From UBA3792 sp946185305 (GTDB taxonomy: Bacteria > Bacillota > Clostridia > Christensenellales > CAG-138), in NCBI GenBank assembly GCA_946185305.1, contig CAMHJE010000002.1, forward strand, positions 24,652 through 88,651: 64,000 nt of DNA, written 5' to 3'. The notes beneath the pieces were generated by a model that saw only the letters and a list, made by a program, of their open reading frames with translations, was not told where the DNA came from and did not search any database. Shown in pieces: positions 25,666-35,712 of this stretch (the first letter of the stretch is position 1; the number at the start of each line of letters is the position of its first letter). The position numbers and the translations under genes were made by a program.

Positions 25666-26790
25666 TTAGACGGTCTGGCCTTTTTTCAGCACGATCGGGA
25701 AGTTCTCATAGCCGATCAGCGAGCGGCCCGGACGGATCACGCAGTTCTTGTCGAGGATAACATGGTCGAGAACCGCGCCCGCGCCGACGGAGGTGCCCTG
25801 CAGCAGGATCGAGTTGGTGACCTTCGCGCCCTCGGCGACGGTGACGCCGCGGAACAGGATGGAATCGGTCACGGTGCCGTCGATGCTGCAGCCATCGGCC
25901 AGCATCGAGTTAGAGACATCGGCATTCGGGCCGTACTTTGCGGAGATCTGATCCTTGACCTTGGTGACGATCGGATGATCGTGGTTATACAGGTCGCGGG
26001 CATAGTTGACGTTCAGCATGTCCATGCTGCACTTATAGTACGTGTTGATGGAATCGAGACGCGCCACATAGCCGTCATAGCGCCAGCCGTAGATCTTCAG
26101 CGTGCCGCACAGGCGCTGGAGAATGTCGCGGGTGAAGTCGGAATCGCCGCGGGCATAGGCTTCCTCGATCAGGTACTCGAACAGCTTCTTTTCCATGATC
26201 ATCGCGTCGCAGGAGCGGGCGTTCGTGCGCGGACGGTAGGGATTCCACTCCATCTCCGTCACTCTGCCGTCCTCCCGCATGATGAGCCGCAGATCGCGGT
26301 TCTGATCCTCGGCGGAGAAATGCGGGTCGTTGTTGTACATGATCGTGATATCCGCGCTGGTATCGACATGCTTCTGCAGCATGGCCTCAAACGTGGTGTT
26401 GTAGATGATGTGGCTGCCGGTGAACAGCACGTACTTTTGTGTGCTGCGGCGCACATACGTCATGACGGAATGGATCGCATCGATATCGCCGCGGAACACG
26501 CCGGGGTTGTCCTTCGTCATAAACGGCGGGAGAATGAACATACCGTCATGCTTGCGGTCGAGATCCCATTCCTTGCCGGAACCGATGTGGTCCATCAGGG
26601 AGTGGTAGTTCTTCTGCATGATGACGCCGACGTTGTCGATGCCGGAATTGACGATGTTCGACAGGACGAAGTCGATCACGCGATAGCGGCCGCCGAACGG
26701 CACCGCCGCGACGGAACGGGACAGGGTCAGCTCCCTAAGAAGGGGGTTGGTGTCGCCGGTATAAATCAGAGCAAAGGTATCGTGAATCAT
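25666..26790 (-). CDS. glgD: glucose-1-phosphate adenylyltransferase subunit GlgD
   Basis: A 374-residue second subunit of ADP-glucose pyrophosphorylase. It has the nucleotidyltransferase fold but a degenerate N-terminus (no GGxGxRL loop; it reads LIYTGDTNPLLRELT), as GlgD proteins do. VPFGGRYRVIDFVLSN (about 34-49) and the C-terminal left-handed beta-helix hexapeptides (ADGCSIDGTVTDSILFRG) are clear. It acts with catalytic GlgC, whose stop lies 3 bp upstream. An AAGGAGG site precedes the ATG. About 100 bp separate it from glgA, including a stem CCGTGCGGCG/CGCCGCACGG (25604-25641). Confidence 0.95.
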   Translation of the reverse strand: MIHDTFALIYTGDTNPLLRELTLSRSVAAVPFGGRYRVIDFVLSNIVNSGIDNVGVIMQKNYHSLMDHIGSGKEWDLDRKHDGMFILPPFMTKDNPGVFRGDIDAIHSVMTYVRRSTQKYVLFTGSHIIYNTTFEAMLQKHVDTSADITIMYNNDPHFSAEDQNRDLRLIMREDGRVTEMEWNPYRPRTNARSCDAMIMEKKLFEYLIEEAYARGDSDFTRDILQRLCGTLKIYGWRYDGYVARLDSINTYYKCSMDMLNVNYARDLYNHDHPIVTKVKDQISAKYGPNADVSNSMLADGCSIDGTVTDSILFRGVTVAEGAKVTNSILLQGTSVGAGAVLDHVILDKNCVIRPGRSLIGYENFPIVLKKGQTV

Positions 26791-26793
26791 ACG

Positions 26794-28023
26794 TTAAGCC
26801 TCCTTGGTGTAGAGATGGAGCGTGTCCGCGTTGACAACCGCGCCGCGCGGAATGTAGGTGCCGGCGGGAATCGTAACGTCGTTGCCGACCAGCGTGATAT
26901 CGTCGGTCAGCTTGTTATCGACGGTTTCGCCGTCCCGGAGATCGCCGCCGATGGTGCAGCCGTCGCCGATCACGACGTTCTCGCCGATGATTGCCTTATG
27001 CACCTTGCCGTTCTTGCCGATGAACGCGTTCGGGAATACGACGGAATCGACGATCTCGGTGTTGATGTCCTCATGCGTGCCCGCAAACAGCACGGAATGC
27101 TTGACGACGCCGCGCACCACGCAGCCCTCGGTGACAAGGCTGTCGCTGACCTTCGCGGTCTTATCCATATAGTGCGGCGGCAGGGCGAGGTTATGCGTAT
27201 AGATGCGCCATGCGGGATCGTTGAGCTCGAGCACCGGCGGTTCGCCGAGCATGTCCATGTTCGCTTCCCACAGCGAGGTGATCGTTCCGACATCCTTCCA
27301 ATACCCGTCGAACGGATAAGCCATCATCTTTTCGCCCGCGTTCAGCATCGCCGGGATGATGTTCTTGCCGAAGTCGTTCTCGGAGTTCGGATCCTTGTCG
27401 TCCAGTTCCATGAACTTGCGCAGGAGCTTCCAGTTGAAGATATAAATACCCATCGAAGCGTTGCCGCTCTTCGGATTCTTCGGCTTCTCCTCGAACGAGG
27501 TGATCTGGTTCTTCTCGTCCGCGTTCATGATGCCGAAGCGGTGCGCTTCCGAAAGCGGTACACGGTAGACGGCAATCGTCGCCGCCGCGCCGTTTTCGAT
27601 GTGGAAATTCAGCATCTTGTGGTAGTCCATCTTATAGATATGGTCGCCCGACAAAATCAGAACGTATTCCGCATCATACTGGTCGATGAACTCGCGGTTC
27701 TGCCAGATCGCGTTCGCGGTGCCGCTGTACCAGCGGCCGTCCTTCTCGGTCATGTACGGGGGCAGCACGAACACGCCGCCGTCGCTTCTGTCGAGGTCCC
27801 AGTGCTGACCGGTGCCGAGGTACGCATTCAGCGCCAGCGGACGGTACTGGGTGAGGACGCCGACCGTGTCAATATCGGAATTGACGCAGTTGGACAGCGG
27901 GAAGTCGATGATGCGGTACTTGCCGCCAAACGGTACGGCAGGCTTCGCCATGTGGGAGGTCAGGATACCGAGACGGCTGCCCTGGCCGCCCGCAAGCAGC
28001 ATGGCAACGATTTTTTTCTTCAT
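26794..28023 (-). CDS. glgC: glucose-1-phosphate adenylyltransferase catalytic subunit
   Basis: A 409-residue enzyme making ADP-glucose from ATP and glucose-1-phosphate, the committed step of glycogen synthesis. Start set at ATG 28023, with AAAGGAG upstream; the longer open frame would begin inside glgB. AMLLAGGQGSRLGILT at 7-22 is the nucleotide loop, VPFGGKYRIIDFPLSN follows, ILSGDHIYKMDY near 119-130 binds metal, and the C-terminal beta-helix is complete. It follows glgB by 19 bp. Confidence 0.96.
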   Translation of the reverse strand: MKKKIVAMLLAGGQGSRLGILTSHMAKPAVPFGGKYRIIDFPLSNCVNSDIDTVGVLTQYRPLALNAYLGTGQHWDLDRSDGGVFVLPPYMTEKDGRWYSGTANAIWQNREFIDQYDAEYVLILSGDHIYKMDYHKMLNFHIENGAAATIAVYRVPLSEAHRFGIMNADEKNQITSFEEKPKNPKSGNASMGIYIFNWKLLRKFMELDDKDPNSENDFGKNIIPAMLNAGEKMMAYPFDGYWKDVGTITSLWEANMDMLGEPPVLELNDPAWRIYTHNLALPPHYMDKTAKVSDSLVTEGCVVRGVVKHSVLFAGTHEDINTEIVDSVVFPNAFIGKNGKVHKAIIGENVVIGDGCTIGGDLRDGETVDNKLTDDITLVGNDVTIPAGTYIPRGAVVNADTLHLYTKEA

Positions 28024-28042
28024 AACGTTCTCCTTTGTGAAA

Positions 28043-29908
28043 TTATTCCGGATCCGGGGTAAATTGCAAATAGCAGGCGCCATACGGCGGAAGCTTCAAA
28101 TGGATGGCGTGGGCGAACCGATCCTGCGGCTCGTCCTCGGTATGGACCGTACCGTTATGGTACAGATCGGTGCCGCCGAAGCGCGGCTCGTCGGTCGAAA
28201 AGACCTCGGTATAGGTGCCGGCCTTCTCGCTGCCCATGCGGTAGTCGTCCCACGGGACCGGCGTGAAGTTGTAGGCGCAAAGCAGCGTATTGTCCTGATC
28301 GTCGTGCCGCACGAACGCCGTCACCGAATGCAGCGAATCGTCGACCACGACCCAGTCGAACCCGCGCCAGTCGTCGTCCCGCCGCCACAGCGCGGGCGTT
28401 TCCCGATAGAAATGGTTCAGCTCGCGCACATACCGCTGCATCTCCGCATGCTTCGGGTATTCCAGCAGCAGCCAGTCCAAAGAATCGTCGAACCGCCATT
28501 CGATGAACTGCCCGAGCTCCATGCCCATGAACGTGAGCTTTTTGCCCGGATGCGCGAACTGGTACGCGTACACCAATCTGAGCTGCGCGAATTTCTGCCA
28601 GTAGTCGCCGGGCATCTTGTTCAGCATCGACAGCTTGCCGTGTACGACCTCGTCATGCGAGAACGGCAGCACATAATACTCGGAGAACGCATACATCAGC
28701 GAGAACGTCAGCTTGTCGTGATGCCATTTGCGATAGAGCGAATCCATCTGCATGTAGGACAGCGTGTCGTTCATCCAGCCCATGTTCCATTTATAGTCGA
28801 ACCCGAGCGATTCGCCGCCCTTGTCGGTGACATGCGGGAACGCGGTGCTTTCCTCAGCAATCAGGATCTTGCCGCCGGGCAGCGCATGCACGGCCTCGCC
28901 GAGCTGCTGGAACAGCGCGATGGCGTCGAGGTTCTCCCGGCCGCCGAAGATATTCGGCACCCACTCGCCGTCGTCGCGGCCGTAGTCAAGATAGAGCATA
29001 CACGAAACGGCGTCCACGCGCAGACCGTCGAAGTGGAACTCCTTGAGCCAGTAGAGCGCGCTGCCGATCAAAAAGCTCTTGACCTGCGTTCTGCCGTAAT
29101 CGAACAGCAGCGTTCCCCACTGCTTCATGTCCGAACGGCGGGGATCGGGATGCTCATACAGCGGCGTGCCGTCGAAGCGGGCAAGGCCGTAGGCGTCGCG
29201 CGTGAAGTGCGCGGGGACCCAGTCCATGATCACCGCGATGCCCTTTTCATGGGCGCGGTTGATCAGGTACTTGAGATCGTCCGGCGCGCCGTAGCGCGCG
29301 GTCGGGGCATAGTAGCCCGTGACCTGATACCCCCAGCTCGGCCCGAACGGATAGGCCATCAGCGGCATGACCTCGATATGCGTATACCCCATATCGACCG
29401 CGTAATCGATCAGCTCGTCGCCGAGCTGCCGGTATCCGAGGCCCTTTTTCCACGAGCCGAGATGCACCTCATAGATGTTCATCGGCTCCTCGTGCTGCCG
29501 GGTGCGCCCGGCAAGGTAGGCGGCGTCGGTCCACGGGTATTCGCCGTTTTCCCACACCATCGAGGCCGAGCCGTTCGGCTCGACGCGCACCGCATACGGG
29601 TCCGCCTTCTGCACGGTGACGTTGTCTGCGCCGAGGATCGAGTATTTATAGAGCATTTCCTCTTTGGCAATGCCGATAAACGCTTCCCAGACACCCGTTT
29701 CTCCGACACGTTCCATCGGATCGGCGCACTCATTCCAACTGTTCCAGTCGCCGACGACCGAGATCCGCTGTGCATTCGGCGCCCAGACCGAGAATCGCCA
29801 CATCGGATAACCGTTGTGCTCGACGCGATGGCAGCCGAGGGATGCATACGGTGTCAGCGTCGTCCCCTCGTTGAAATAGTAAAGCTCCAGATCGCTTAAA
29901 TGTGACAT
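28043..29908 (-). CDS. glgB: 1,4-alpha-glucan branching enzyme
   Basis: A 621-residue GH13 enzyme that introduces alpha-1,6 branches into glycogen. Start ATG 29908 is chosen for its AGAGGAAG site. An N-terminal CBM48 domain (about 25-110, FSVWAPNAQRISVVGDWNSW) precedes the TIM barrel with VMPLMAYPFGPSWGYQ, GLRVDAVSCMLYLDYGRDDGE (catalytic Asp), ILIAEESTAF (catalytic Glu) and FSHDEVVHGK. The C-terminal all-beta domain is present. It is the promoter-proximal gene of glgB-glgC-glgD-glgA-ANL. Confidence 0.96.
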   Translation of the reverse strand: MSHLSDLELYYFNEGTTLTPYASLGCHRVEHNGYPMWRFSVWAPNAQRISVVGDWNSWNECADPMERVGETGVWEAFIGIAKEEMLYKYSILGADNVTVQKADPYAVRVEPNGSASMVWENGEYPWTDAAYLAGRTRQHEEPMNIYEVHLGSWKKGLGYRQLGDELIDYAVDMGYTHIEVMPLMAYPFGPSWGYQVTGYYAPTARYGAPDDLKYLINRAHEKGIAVIMDWVPAHFTRDAYGLARFDGTPLYEHPDPRRSDMKQWGTLLFDYGRTQVKSFLIGSALYWLKEFHFDGLRVDAVSCMLYLDYGRDDGEWVPNIFGGRENLDAIALFQQLGEAVHALPGGKILIAEESTAFPHVTDKGGESLGFDYKWNMGWMNDTLSYMQMDSLYRKWHHDKLTFSLMYAFSEYYVLPFSHDEVVHGKLSMLNKMPGDYWQKFAQLRLVYAYQFAHPGKKLTFMGMELGQFIEWRFDDSLDWLLLEYPKHAEMQRYVRELNHFYRETPALWRRDDDWRGFDWVVVDDSLHSVTAFVRHDDQDNTLLCAYNFTPVPWDDYRMGSEKAGTYTEVFSTDEPRFGGTDLYHNGTVHTEDEPQDRFAHAIHLKLPPYGACYLQFTPDPE

Positions 29909-29994
29909 GGCTTCCTCTCTTTGCGAAGATTTCTCGCCCCGCAGGGCGGATAAGCGGAAAGGGGAATCGGGCATTCCCCTAATTTTCCATATCT

Positions 29995-30003
29995 ATCATA
30001 GCA
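29995..30003 (-). promoter_or_regulatory. glg operon promoter (extended -10)
   Basis: TGCTATGAT on the minus strand; the -35 region (TTCCCT) is poor. A hairpin GGGGAAT/ATTCCCC (29961-29979) lies in the leader. Confidence 0.5.
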
Positions 30004-30074
30004 TACTTCGGGGAAAAAGGGAATGGTAAATTTTACTTCCGTTGTAATATATCAGTTGCTTTTTCGCAGCAAAC

Positions 30075-30104
30075 AAAAAAGGCTCTCCGTTTTTCGGAAA
30101 GCCC
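30075..30104 (-). terminator. terminator of the foldase-like lipoprotein gene
   Basis: On the minus strand GGGCTTTCCG/CGGAGAGCC is followed by six T, 28 bp after the stop codon. Confidence 0.8.
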
Positions 30105-30131
30105 TTGTGTCTGTGTTTGCTTTTTTCGGCG

Positions 30132-31580
30132 TCAGTTGCCCACATACGCATACGCGTCCGCAAACCGTTCGGCGGCGTTCAGCGCCTCCTGCTGCCACGC
30201 GTCAAGCTGCTCGTTCCATGCGGCCTCCTGCGCCTCGGCGGTTGCCGCGGCAAGGATCGCTTCCTCGATCGGGAGCCGGTCGGCAGGGCCGGCGGCGAGA
30301 CGGCCGACGAGCTGCACAATGTAATAGGTTTCACCGTCGGTTACGACGCCGGAATACGCGCCCTCTTGGAGCGCGGCAAGCGTCGTCCGCACGATCTCGG
30401 CGGTCTCGGGGTCCTCGCCCGTATACCAAACGACCTGCTCGCCGGCATAGCCTTCGGCGTCCTTGGCGACGGTGTCAAAGTCCTCGCCGGACACAAGCCG
30501 CGCATACGCCGCTTCCGCCGCGGCCTTGGCCTTGCCGCCGTAGGTTTCGCCCAGCGCGTCGGTCTCGGTCTTCAAAGCGGTGTACGCCGCCAGGATCTCC
30601 GCCATGCGGGCTTCGTCGCCGCCGTTTAAGGCCAGCGCGCCGTATTCGGCTTCATAGTCCTTCAGCGCCGCTTCGTTCTCAGCCAGCTCCGCCGGGGCGT
30701 CCCCGTCGGGCGTGAACGCAAGCACCTTGGCAATCGCAAGCCCCTCCGGCACATACAGGAGCGGCGTCGTATCCGAACCGAGCAGGATGTTTTCGCGCAC
30801 ATCGCGGTACAATGTCGGGTCGGCGTCGAACTGCTCCTTCTGGTCGGCATAGTTCGTTTCATACCACGCCTCGACCGTCGCTTCGTCCGCGGCGACCTCG
30901 GCGTCGCTCTTGGCGCGCAGCTTGTCCGCATACGCGCTGATCGTGCCTTCCTCTTTATAGTGATCGTAGGCGTCGGCCACATACACGTCGATATCCGCCA
31001 TCGAATCGTTATAGAAGCTCTGCACGTCGAGGTTCAGATAATAGATCGCGTCGTTTTTCTGTTCCTCGGTCAGCTGTGCGATATCCGTGACCTCGCCCGC
31101 GTCGGTGTAGTAGGACGCATAGGACAGCACAAGATCGGTGTACTCGGCGTCGGCCTGGTTATGCGCGTCCGCATCCACGGCGCTCAGTTCGTCCTCGGAC
31201 AGCGTGACGCCGAGCTGCTTCGCCTTCCACATCGGCAGCCGCTGCGCAATCAGGTCCTCGATGATCATATCAAGAATTTCGTCGATCTGCTCGCGGTCGG
31301 TCGGCGCGGTCATGCCGTAATAGGTCATCATCTGGACGTAGCTTGCATAGTTGTCCTCGATCTCGCCCGCCTTGATCTCGATATCGTCGAGCCTGATCGC
31401 AACCGCGTCGCGGTCGCCCGCGGCTTCGGCGGTTTCGGCGGTTTCCGCAGACGGATCGGCCTTGGTTTCGGTCTTGGACGAATCGGTCGTCGAGGCCGTA
31501 TTATTGACGAGGCAACCGACCGAACCGAGCAGCAGCAGGGCCAGCAGCAGCGCCGTAATCGTTCTGATTCTATGTTTCAT
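30132..31580 (-). CDS. PrsA/SurA-like peptidyl-prolyl isomerase lipoprotein
   Basis: A 482-residue exported lipoprotein from ATG 31580, which starts a good signal peptide (MKHRIRTITALLLALLLLGSVGC, lipobox Cys23). A longer reading from 31727 would place the signal peptide internally. Residues about 70-180 form a SurA-N-like helical chaperone region; about 375-455 (ARLVSGEDFDTVAKD, EQVVWYTG, YIVQLVGR) match a parvulin PpiC domain. The likely role is folding secreted proteins outside the membrane. A promoter overlaps the end of mfd, and a terminator follows. Confidence 0.85.
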   Translation of the reverse strand: MKHRIRTITALLLALLLLGSVGCLVNNTASTTDSSKTETKADPSAETAETAEAAGDRDAVAIRLDDIEIKAGEIEDNYASYVQMMTYYGMTAPTDREQIDEILDMIIEDLIAQRLPMWKAKQLGVTLSEDELSAVDADAHNQADAEYTDLVLSYASYYTDAGEVTDIAQLTEEQKNDAIYYLNLDVQSFYNDSMADIDVYVADAYDHYKEEGTISAYADKLRAKSDAEVAADEATVEAWYETNYADQKEQFDADPTLYRDVRENILLGSDTTPLLYVPEGLAIAKVLAFTPDGDAPAELAENEAALKDYEAEYGALALNGGDEARMAEILAAYTALKTETDALGETYGGKAKAAAEAAYARLVSGEDFDTVAKDAEGYAGEQVVWYTGEDPETAEIVRTTLAALQEGAYSGVVTDGETYYIVQLVGRLAAGPADRLPIEEAILAAATAEAQEAAWNEQLDAWQQEALNAAERFADAYAYVGN

Positions 31581-31626
31581 AAATGGAGATTTCCTTTCCA
31601 TTCGCCCCGATGGGCGCGTTTTTCCC

Positions 31627-31655
31627 ATTATAAATCGTTTTCCCGCAGGATACAA
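31627..31655 (-). promoter_or_regulatory. promoter inside the 3' end of mfd, driving the foldase-like gene
   Basis: TTGTAT (31655-31650), 17 bp, TATAAT (31632-31627), overlapping the mfd stop codon at 31628. Confidence 0.65.
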
Positions 31656-34600
31656 TGCTTCAGCCTGTAAAGAAATTGTGGCAGTATTTTGACAAGCTCC
31701 GCCACATTTGCCTTTTTCCGCCGCCATACGATCTTGGCGGGCGATCCGGCCAACAGTCTTGCGTCGGCTTCCTCGGAGAGGATCGCCAAAAGCCGCATCC
31801 CGTCCGGCTTGGCGGACGCGTCGTATTGCAGCGTCACCGCGCCGTCGCGGATCGACACATCCGAAAAGCCCGCCGCGCGTGCGCCCGCGCGGATCAGCGA
31901 AAGCTGCATCAGGTTCATTACCGCGTCCGGCAGATCTCCGTAGCGGTCGTTGAACTCGTCCAGAAGGTCGGTGAAGCTGTCGTTGTCGTCGATCTTTGCA
32001 ATGCGCTTGTACATCGCAAGCCGATGCAGCTCGCTCGGCAGAAACGCTTTCGGGATGTACGCGTCGATCGGCGCATCCACGCTCGTTTCGATCTCGGCGG
32101 CGCTCTGTTCGCCGCGCGCCTCGGCCACCGCCTGCCGCATCAGCTTGCAGTAGTATTCATAGCCGACGTCGGTGATATGCCCGTGCTGCTCCGCGCCGAG
32201 TAAGCTTCCCGCGCCGCGAATCTCCAGATCGCGCATCGCAAGCCGGAAGCCCGCGCCGAACTGCGTAAATTCGCGGATCGCCAGCAGCCGCTTTTGCGCG
32301 ACCTCGGACACCATCTGCGACATCGGCACGGTCAGATACGCATACGCCATGCGCGTGGAGCGCCCGACCCTGCCGCGCAGCTGATAGAGCTGCGCCAGAC
32401 CGAATTTATCGGCCTCGAGTACAACGAGCGTGTTCGCGTTCGGGATGTCCACGCCGCTTTCGATGATCGTCGAGCAGATCAGAATATCGCTTTCGTGGTT
32501 CAAGAACCGCAGCATGACGGCTTCCAGCTCGGCCTCCGGCATCTGCCCGTGCGCAAACTCGATGCGCGCGTCCGGCAAAAGCTCCCGAAAATGCTTCGCG
32601 GTCGTCGGCATCGACGCGACGCGGTTGGAGATGATAAACGCCTGGCCCCCGCGTGACAATTCACGCGTTAACACACCTGCGATCATCGCGTCGTTGTATT
32701 CGAGCACGAACGTCTGCACCGGGAAACGGTTTTCCGGCGGCGTCTCCATCGTCGAGATATCCCGGATGCCGGTCATCGACAGGTTCAGCGTGCGCGGGAT
32801 CGGCGTTGCGGTCAGGGTCAGCACGTCCACGTCGCCCTTCAATGCCTTGATCTGCTCCTTATGGTTCACGCCGAAGCGGTGCTCCTCGTCGATGATCAGA
32901 AGCCCGAGGTTTTTGAACACAACAGTCTTGGCAAGCAGCGCGTGCGTGCCCACAACGATGTCGATTTCTCCGGTGGACAGCCGCTTTTTGATTTCGGCGG
33001 CCTCCTTGGGGGACTGGAAGCGGCTGAGGCACGCGACCCGCACCGGGTATTCGGCAAACCGCGCCGACAGCGTCGCAAAGTGCTGCTGCGCAAGGATCGT
33101 GGTCGGCACCAAAAACGCGACCTGCTTGCTGTCCTGCACGGCCTTGAACGCGGCGCGCATCGCGACTTCCGTTTTGCCGTAGCCCACGTCGCCGCACAGC
33201 AGCCGATCCATCGGCCGCGGCGCCTCCATGTCACGCTTGACGTCGCGGATCGCAGCTGCCTGATCCGGCGTTTCCTCATACGGGAACGCCTCCTCCATGC
33301 GCTTTTGCCACGCATTGTCCGGCGAAAACGCAAAGCCGCGGTTCTCGGTGCGCTCGGCGTACAGCCGCGCCAGGTCCACTGCTAACTTTTTCGCGCTCTC
33401 CTTGGCCTTCGATACGCGGTTCTGCCAGTCATTGCCGCCCAGCTTGGAAAGCTGCGGCGGGTGCTCCTCGTCGGAGCCGATGTATTTTTGAATCCGGTCG
33501 AGCTGATCGGTCGGGATATAGAGCCGATCCTCGCCGCGATACGCAAACAGCAGATAATCGCGCGTGCTGTTCTGCACGGTCAGCTGCTCGACGCCGAGGA
33601 ACCGACCGATGCCGTGCACCTCATGCACGACAAGATCGCCCGGCACCAGATCGGTCTCCTGCAAGGCGTTCGTCTTGCGCTTCGCCTTGGACGCGGGCCG
33701 CTTGCCGAACAGCTCATACGCCGTCAGCACGACCAAATGCAGCGCCGGGAATACAAAGCCCTGCGGCAGCGATTCGCCGAGCACCAGCACCTCGCCGCGC
33801 ACCGGCGGGCGGGTCAGCGCGTCGGCCTCGGCAAACGGCAGGTCGGTTCCGGCCAAATGCTCCGCAATGCGCGTTTTGCCCTCGCCCGCATAGAGCAGCA
33901 CGGCCTCGCGCTTGTCCCGCATGGCGGCAAGCTCGCTTGTGAGCTGTCCGAGGTCGGAAAGGTACTGCGGCGCCGGTTCGGTGGCAAAGCTCACGCGCGC
34001 ATGGTGCGAAAGCGCCGGGCAAGTCCGAAACAGCGCGTAAAACGCCGCCGTGTGCGGGGTATCGAGCAGGGCGGCAAGCCGGTCGGCGGGACAAAGCAGA
34101 TTGCCCTGCAGGCGATGGCCCTCGCCGCGCTCCAGCGTCGCCGCGACGGTCTCGGCAAAGACGAGCTCCGCCGCCTTCGCTTCGTCCAAAATCCGCTGCG
34201 GCTCGTTCAGCAGGAACACCGCCGAGCCGGGCAGATAATCGAACAGCGTCGCAGGCTCGGTGTACAGCAGCGGCACAAGCATGTCTGCGCCCTCGCACGG
34301 CTGCCGCTGTTCCCATGCCTCGCGCTGCAGATCAAAGCCGTTCGCGTTTTTCAAAAGCCGCGCCGCCCGCGCCATCGCGTCCGGGGTCTGCGGTGTCTCA
34401 AAGGCCGGGGGCAGCACCGCCCGTGCGGCCTGCTCCAGACTGCGCTGTGTCAGCGGGTCGAAGGTGCGGATCTGGTCGATCTCGTCTCCGAAAAACTCGA
34501 TCCGGTACGGATACGGCGCCTGCGGTGGAAATACGTCTAAAATATCGCCGCGCTGCGCGCATTGCCCCGCGCCCTCGATCTGCTCGCAGCGTTCATAGCC

Positions 34601-35068
34601 CGCCGCGATCAAATCCGCCAGCAGCGCGCGCGGATCGTGCTCCTCCCCGACCGAAACCGTCTTTAGTTGCGACAAAAATGTCGCAGGTGGAGCCAAACGC
34701 TCCATCAGCGCCTCGGCGCAGGTGACGATCAGGCTTTCGGTGCCGAGCGCAAGGCGCGACAAAACGGCAAGCCGCTGCGCGCGGCGCTCGGTGGATACAG
34801 CCTGCAGATGCACAAGCGGCAGTTCGCGCGGGAGGTACAGCAGCGCGTCCGGCGCATAGGCGCGAAGGGCGGCATGGAGCCGCAGCGCCTCCACCTGCGT
34901 GGACGCAACGAGCAGCGCCGTCCTGCCCGCGCCGAGCGCGGCCGTGACGACGGGGCGGTGCGCTTCGCCGAGGCCGTACACCGCGACGGTGCCGCCCCCG
35001 GAGGAAAGCGCGGTATCCAATTGTTTCCAGCCCGCATCCTTGCGGACGGCCGACAACAGCTCCTTCAT
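31628..35068 (-). CDS. mfd: transcription-repair coupling factor Mfd
   Basis: A 1146-residue ATP-dependent translocase that removes stalled RNA polymerase and recruits UvrA. It has the N-terminal UvrB-like module (about 1-330, with GDILDVFPP and RIEFFGDEIDQIRTFDP), the CarD-like polymerase-interaction domain (PGDLVVHEVHGIGRFLGVEQ, about 474-493), the SF2 motor (Walker A CGDVGYGKTEVAMRAAF near 625-641, LLIIDEEHRFGV near 725-736, QAFIISNRV, QLRGRVGRS), and a C-terminal TRCF domain. Its start overlaps the pth stop by ATGA. Length is normal for the family. Confidence 0.97.
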   Translation of the reverse strand: MKELLSAVRKDAGWKQLDTALSSGGGTVAVYGLGEAHRPVVTAALGAGRTALLVASTQVEALRLHAALRAYAPDALLYLPRELPLVHLQAVSTERRAQRLAVLSRLALGTESLIVTCAEALMERLAPPATFLSQLKTVSVGEEHDPRALLADLIAAGYERCEQIEGAGQCAQRGDILDVFPPQAPYPYRIEFFGDEIDQIRTFDPLTQRSLEQAARAVLPPAFETPQTPDAMARAARLLKNANGFDLQREAWEQRQPCEGADMLVPLLYTEPATLFDYLPGSAVFLLNEPQRILDEAKAAELVFAETVAATLERGEGHRLQGNLLCPADRLAALLDTPHTAAFYALFRTCPALSHHARVSFATEPAPQYLSDLGQLTSELAAMRDKREAVLLYAGEGKTRIAEHLAGTDLPFAEADALTRPPVRGEVLVLGESLPQGFVFPALHLVVLTAYELFGKRPASKAKRKTNALQETDLVPGDLVVHEVHGIGRFLGVEQLTVQNSTRDYLLFAYRGEDRLYIPTDQLDRIQKYIGSDEEHPPQLSKLGGNDWQNRVSKAKESAKKLAVDLARLYAERTENRGFAFSPDNAWQKRMEEAFPYEETPDQAAAIRDVKRDMEAPRPMDRLLCGDVGYGKTEVAMRAAFKAVQDSKQVAFLVPTTILAQQHFATLSARFAEYPVRVACLSRFQSPKEAAEIKKRLSTGEIDIVVGTHALLAKTVVFKNLGLLIIDEEHRFGVNHKEQIKALKGDVDVLTLTATPIPRTLNLSMTGIRDISTMETPPENRFPVQTFVLEYNDAMIAGVLTRELSRGGQAFIISNRVASMPTTAKHFRELLPDARIEFAHGQMPEAELEAVMLRFLNHESDILICSTIIESGVDIPNANTLVVLEADKFGLAQLYQLRGRVGRSTRMAYAYLTVPMSQMVSEVAQKRLLAIREFTQFGAGFRLAMRDLEIRGAGSLLGAEQHGHITDVGYEYYCKLMRQAVAEARGEQSAAEIETSVDAPIDAYIPKAFLPSELHRLAMYKRIAKIDDNDSFTDLLDEFNDRYGDLPDAVMNLMQLSLIRAGARAAGFSDVSIRDGAVTLQYDASAKPDGMRLLAILSEEADARLLAGSPAKIVWRRKKANVAELVKILPQFLYRLKHCILRENDL

Positions 35069-35664
35069 GCCTTATGATCCACCGAGACGGACACGTTCGC
35101 CTCGTGCTTCTTATTATATTTCGTCTGCGCGTCTGTGATGCGCCCCGCCGCGATCAGCTCGGCGGCGTCGGCGGCCTTGTCAAAGACCTCTTCGAGCACC
35201 TTTTGCTCGTCCTTGGACGGCTTCTTCAGCACGTAGTCCGCGAGCAGCAGCGATTCATCCTTGCCGACGCCGATGCGCACCCGCGCAAATTTCTCCGAAT
35301 GGACGCACGTAATGATCGAGCGCATCCCGTTGTGCGTGCCCGCCGAGCCGCTGCCGCGAATCCGCAGCGAGCCGATGGGCAGCTCGATATCGTCGTAGAG
35401 CACGATCAGATTCTCCGGCGGCAGCTTATAAAAGTTCAAAATCTGCTGCACCGCGTCGCCGGAGTTGTTCATATACGTCTGCGGCTTCACAAGGATCGCG
35501 CGCGCACCGCCGATCTGCCCCTCGCCGTACACCGCCGAAAAGCCCTTTTTATTGAATTTCACGCCGTTCTTTTCCGCAAGCCGGTCGATGGCCTGAAAGC
35601 CCGCGTTGTGCCGCGTTTTCCGATAGGTAAGGCCGGGATTCCCAAGCCCCACGATCACAAACAT
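35065..35664 (-). CDS. pth: peptidyl-tRNA hydrolase
   Basis: A 199-residue enzyme that frees tRNA from peptidyl-tRNA released by stalled ribosomes. Diagnostic residues are visible: Asn10-region VGLGNPG, catalytic His20 in KTRHNAGF, Asn68-region QTYMNNSG, and Asp93-region YDDIELPIG. It is the first gene of pth-mfd. Its transcript begins with a strong palindrome just after the predicted start point. AAAGGA precedes the ATG. Confidence 0.96.
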   Translation of the reverse strand: MFVIVGLGNPGLTYRKTRHNAGFQAIDRLAEKNGVKFNKKGFSAVYGEGQIGGARAILVKPQTYMNNSGDAVQQILNFYKLPPENLIVLYDDIELPIGSLRIRGSGSAGTHNGMRSIITCVHSEKFARVRIGVGKDESLLLADYVLKKPSKDEQKVLEEVFDKAADAAELIAAGRITDAQTKYNKKHEANVSVSVDHKA

Positions 35665-35712
35665 AGTCTATCCTTTCCGCCCCGATGGGACGTGCCTTTT
35701 CCATGCCTTTTG

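Noticed and set aside
22165..29899. Plus-strand open frames of 694, 879 and 695 codons
   Set aside because: Antisense to the ANL, glg and glgB genes, which have clear family motifs.
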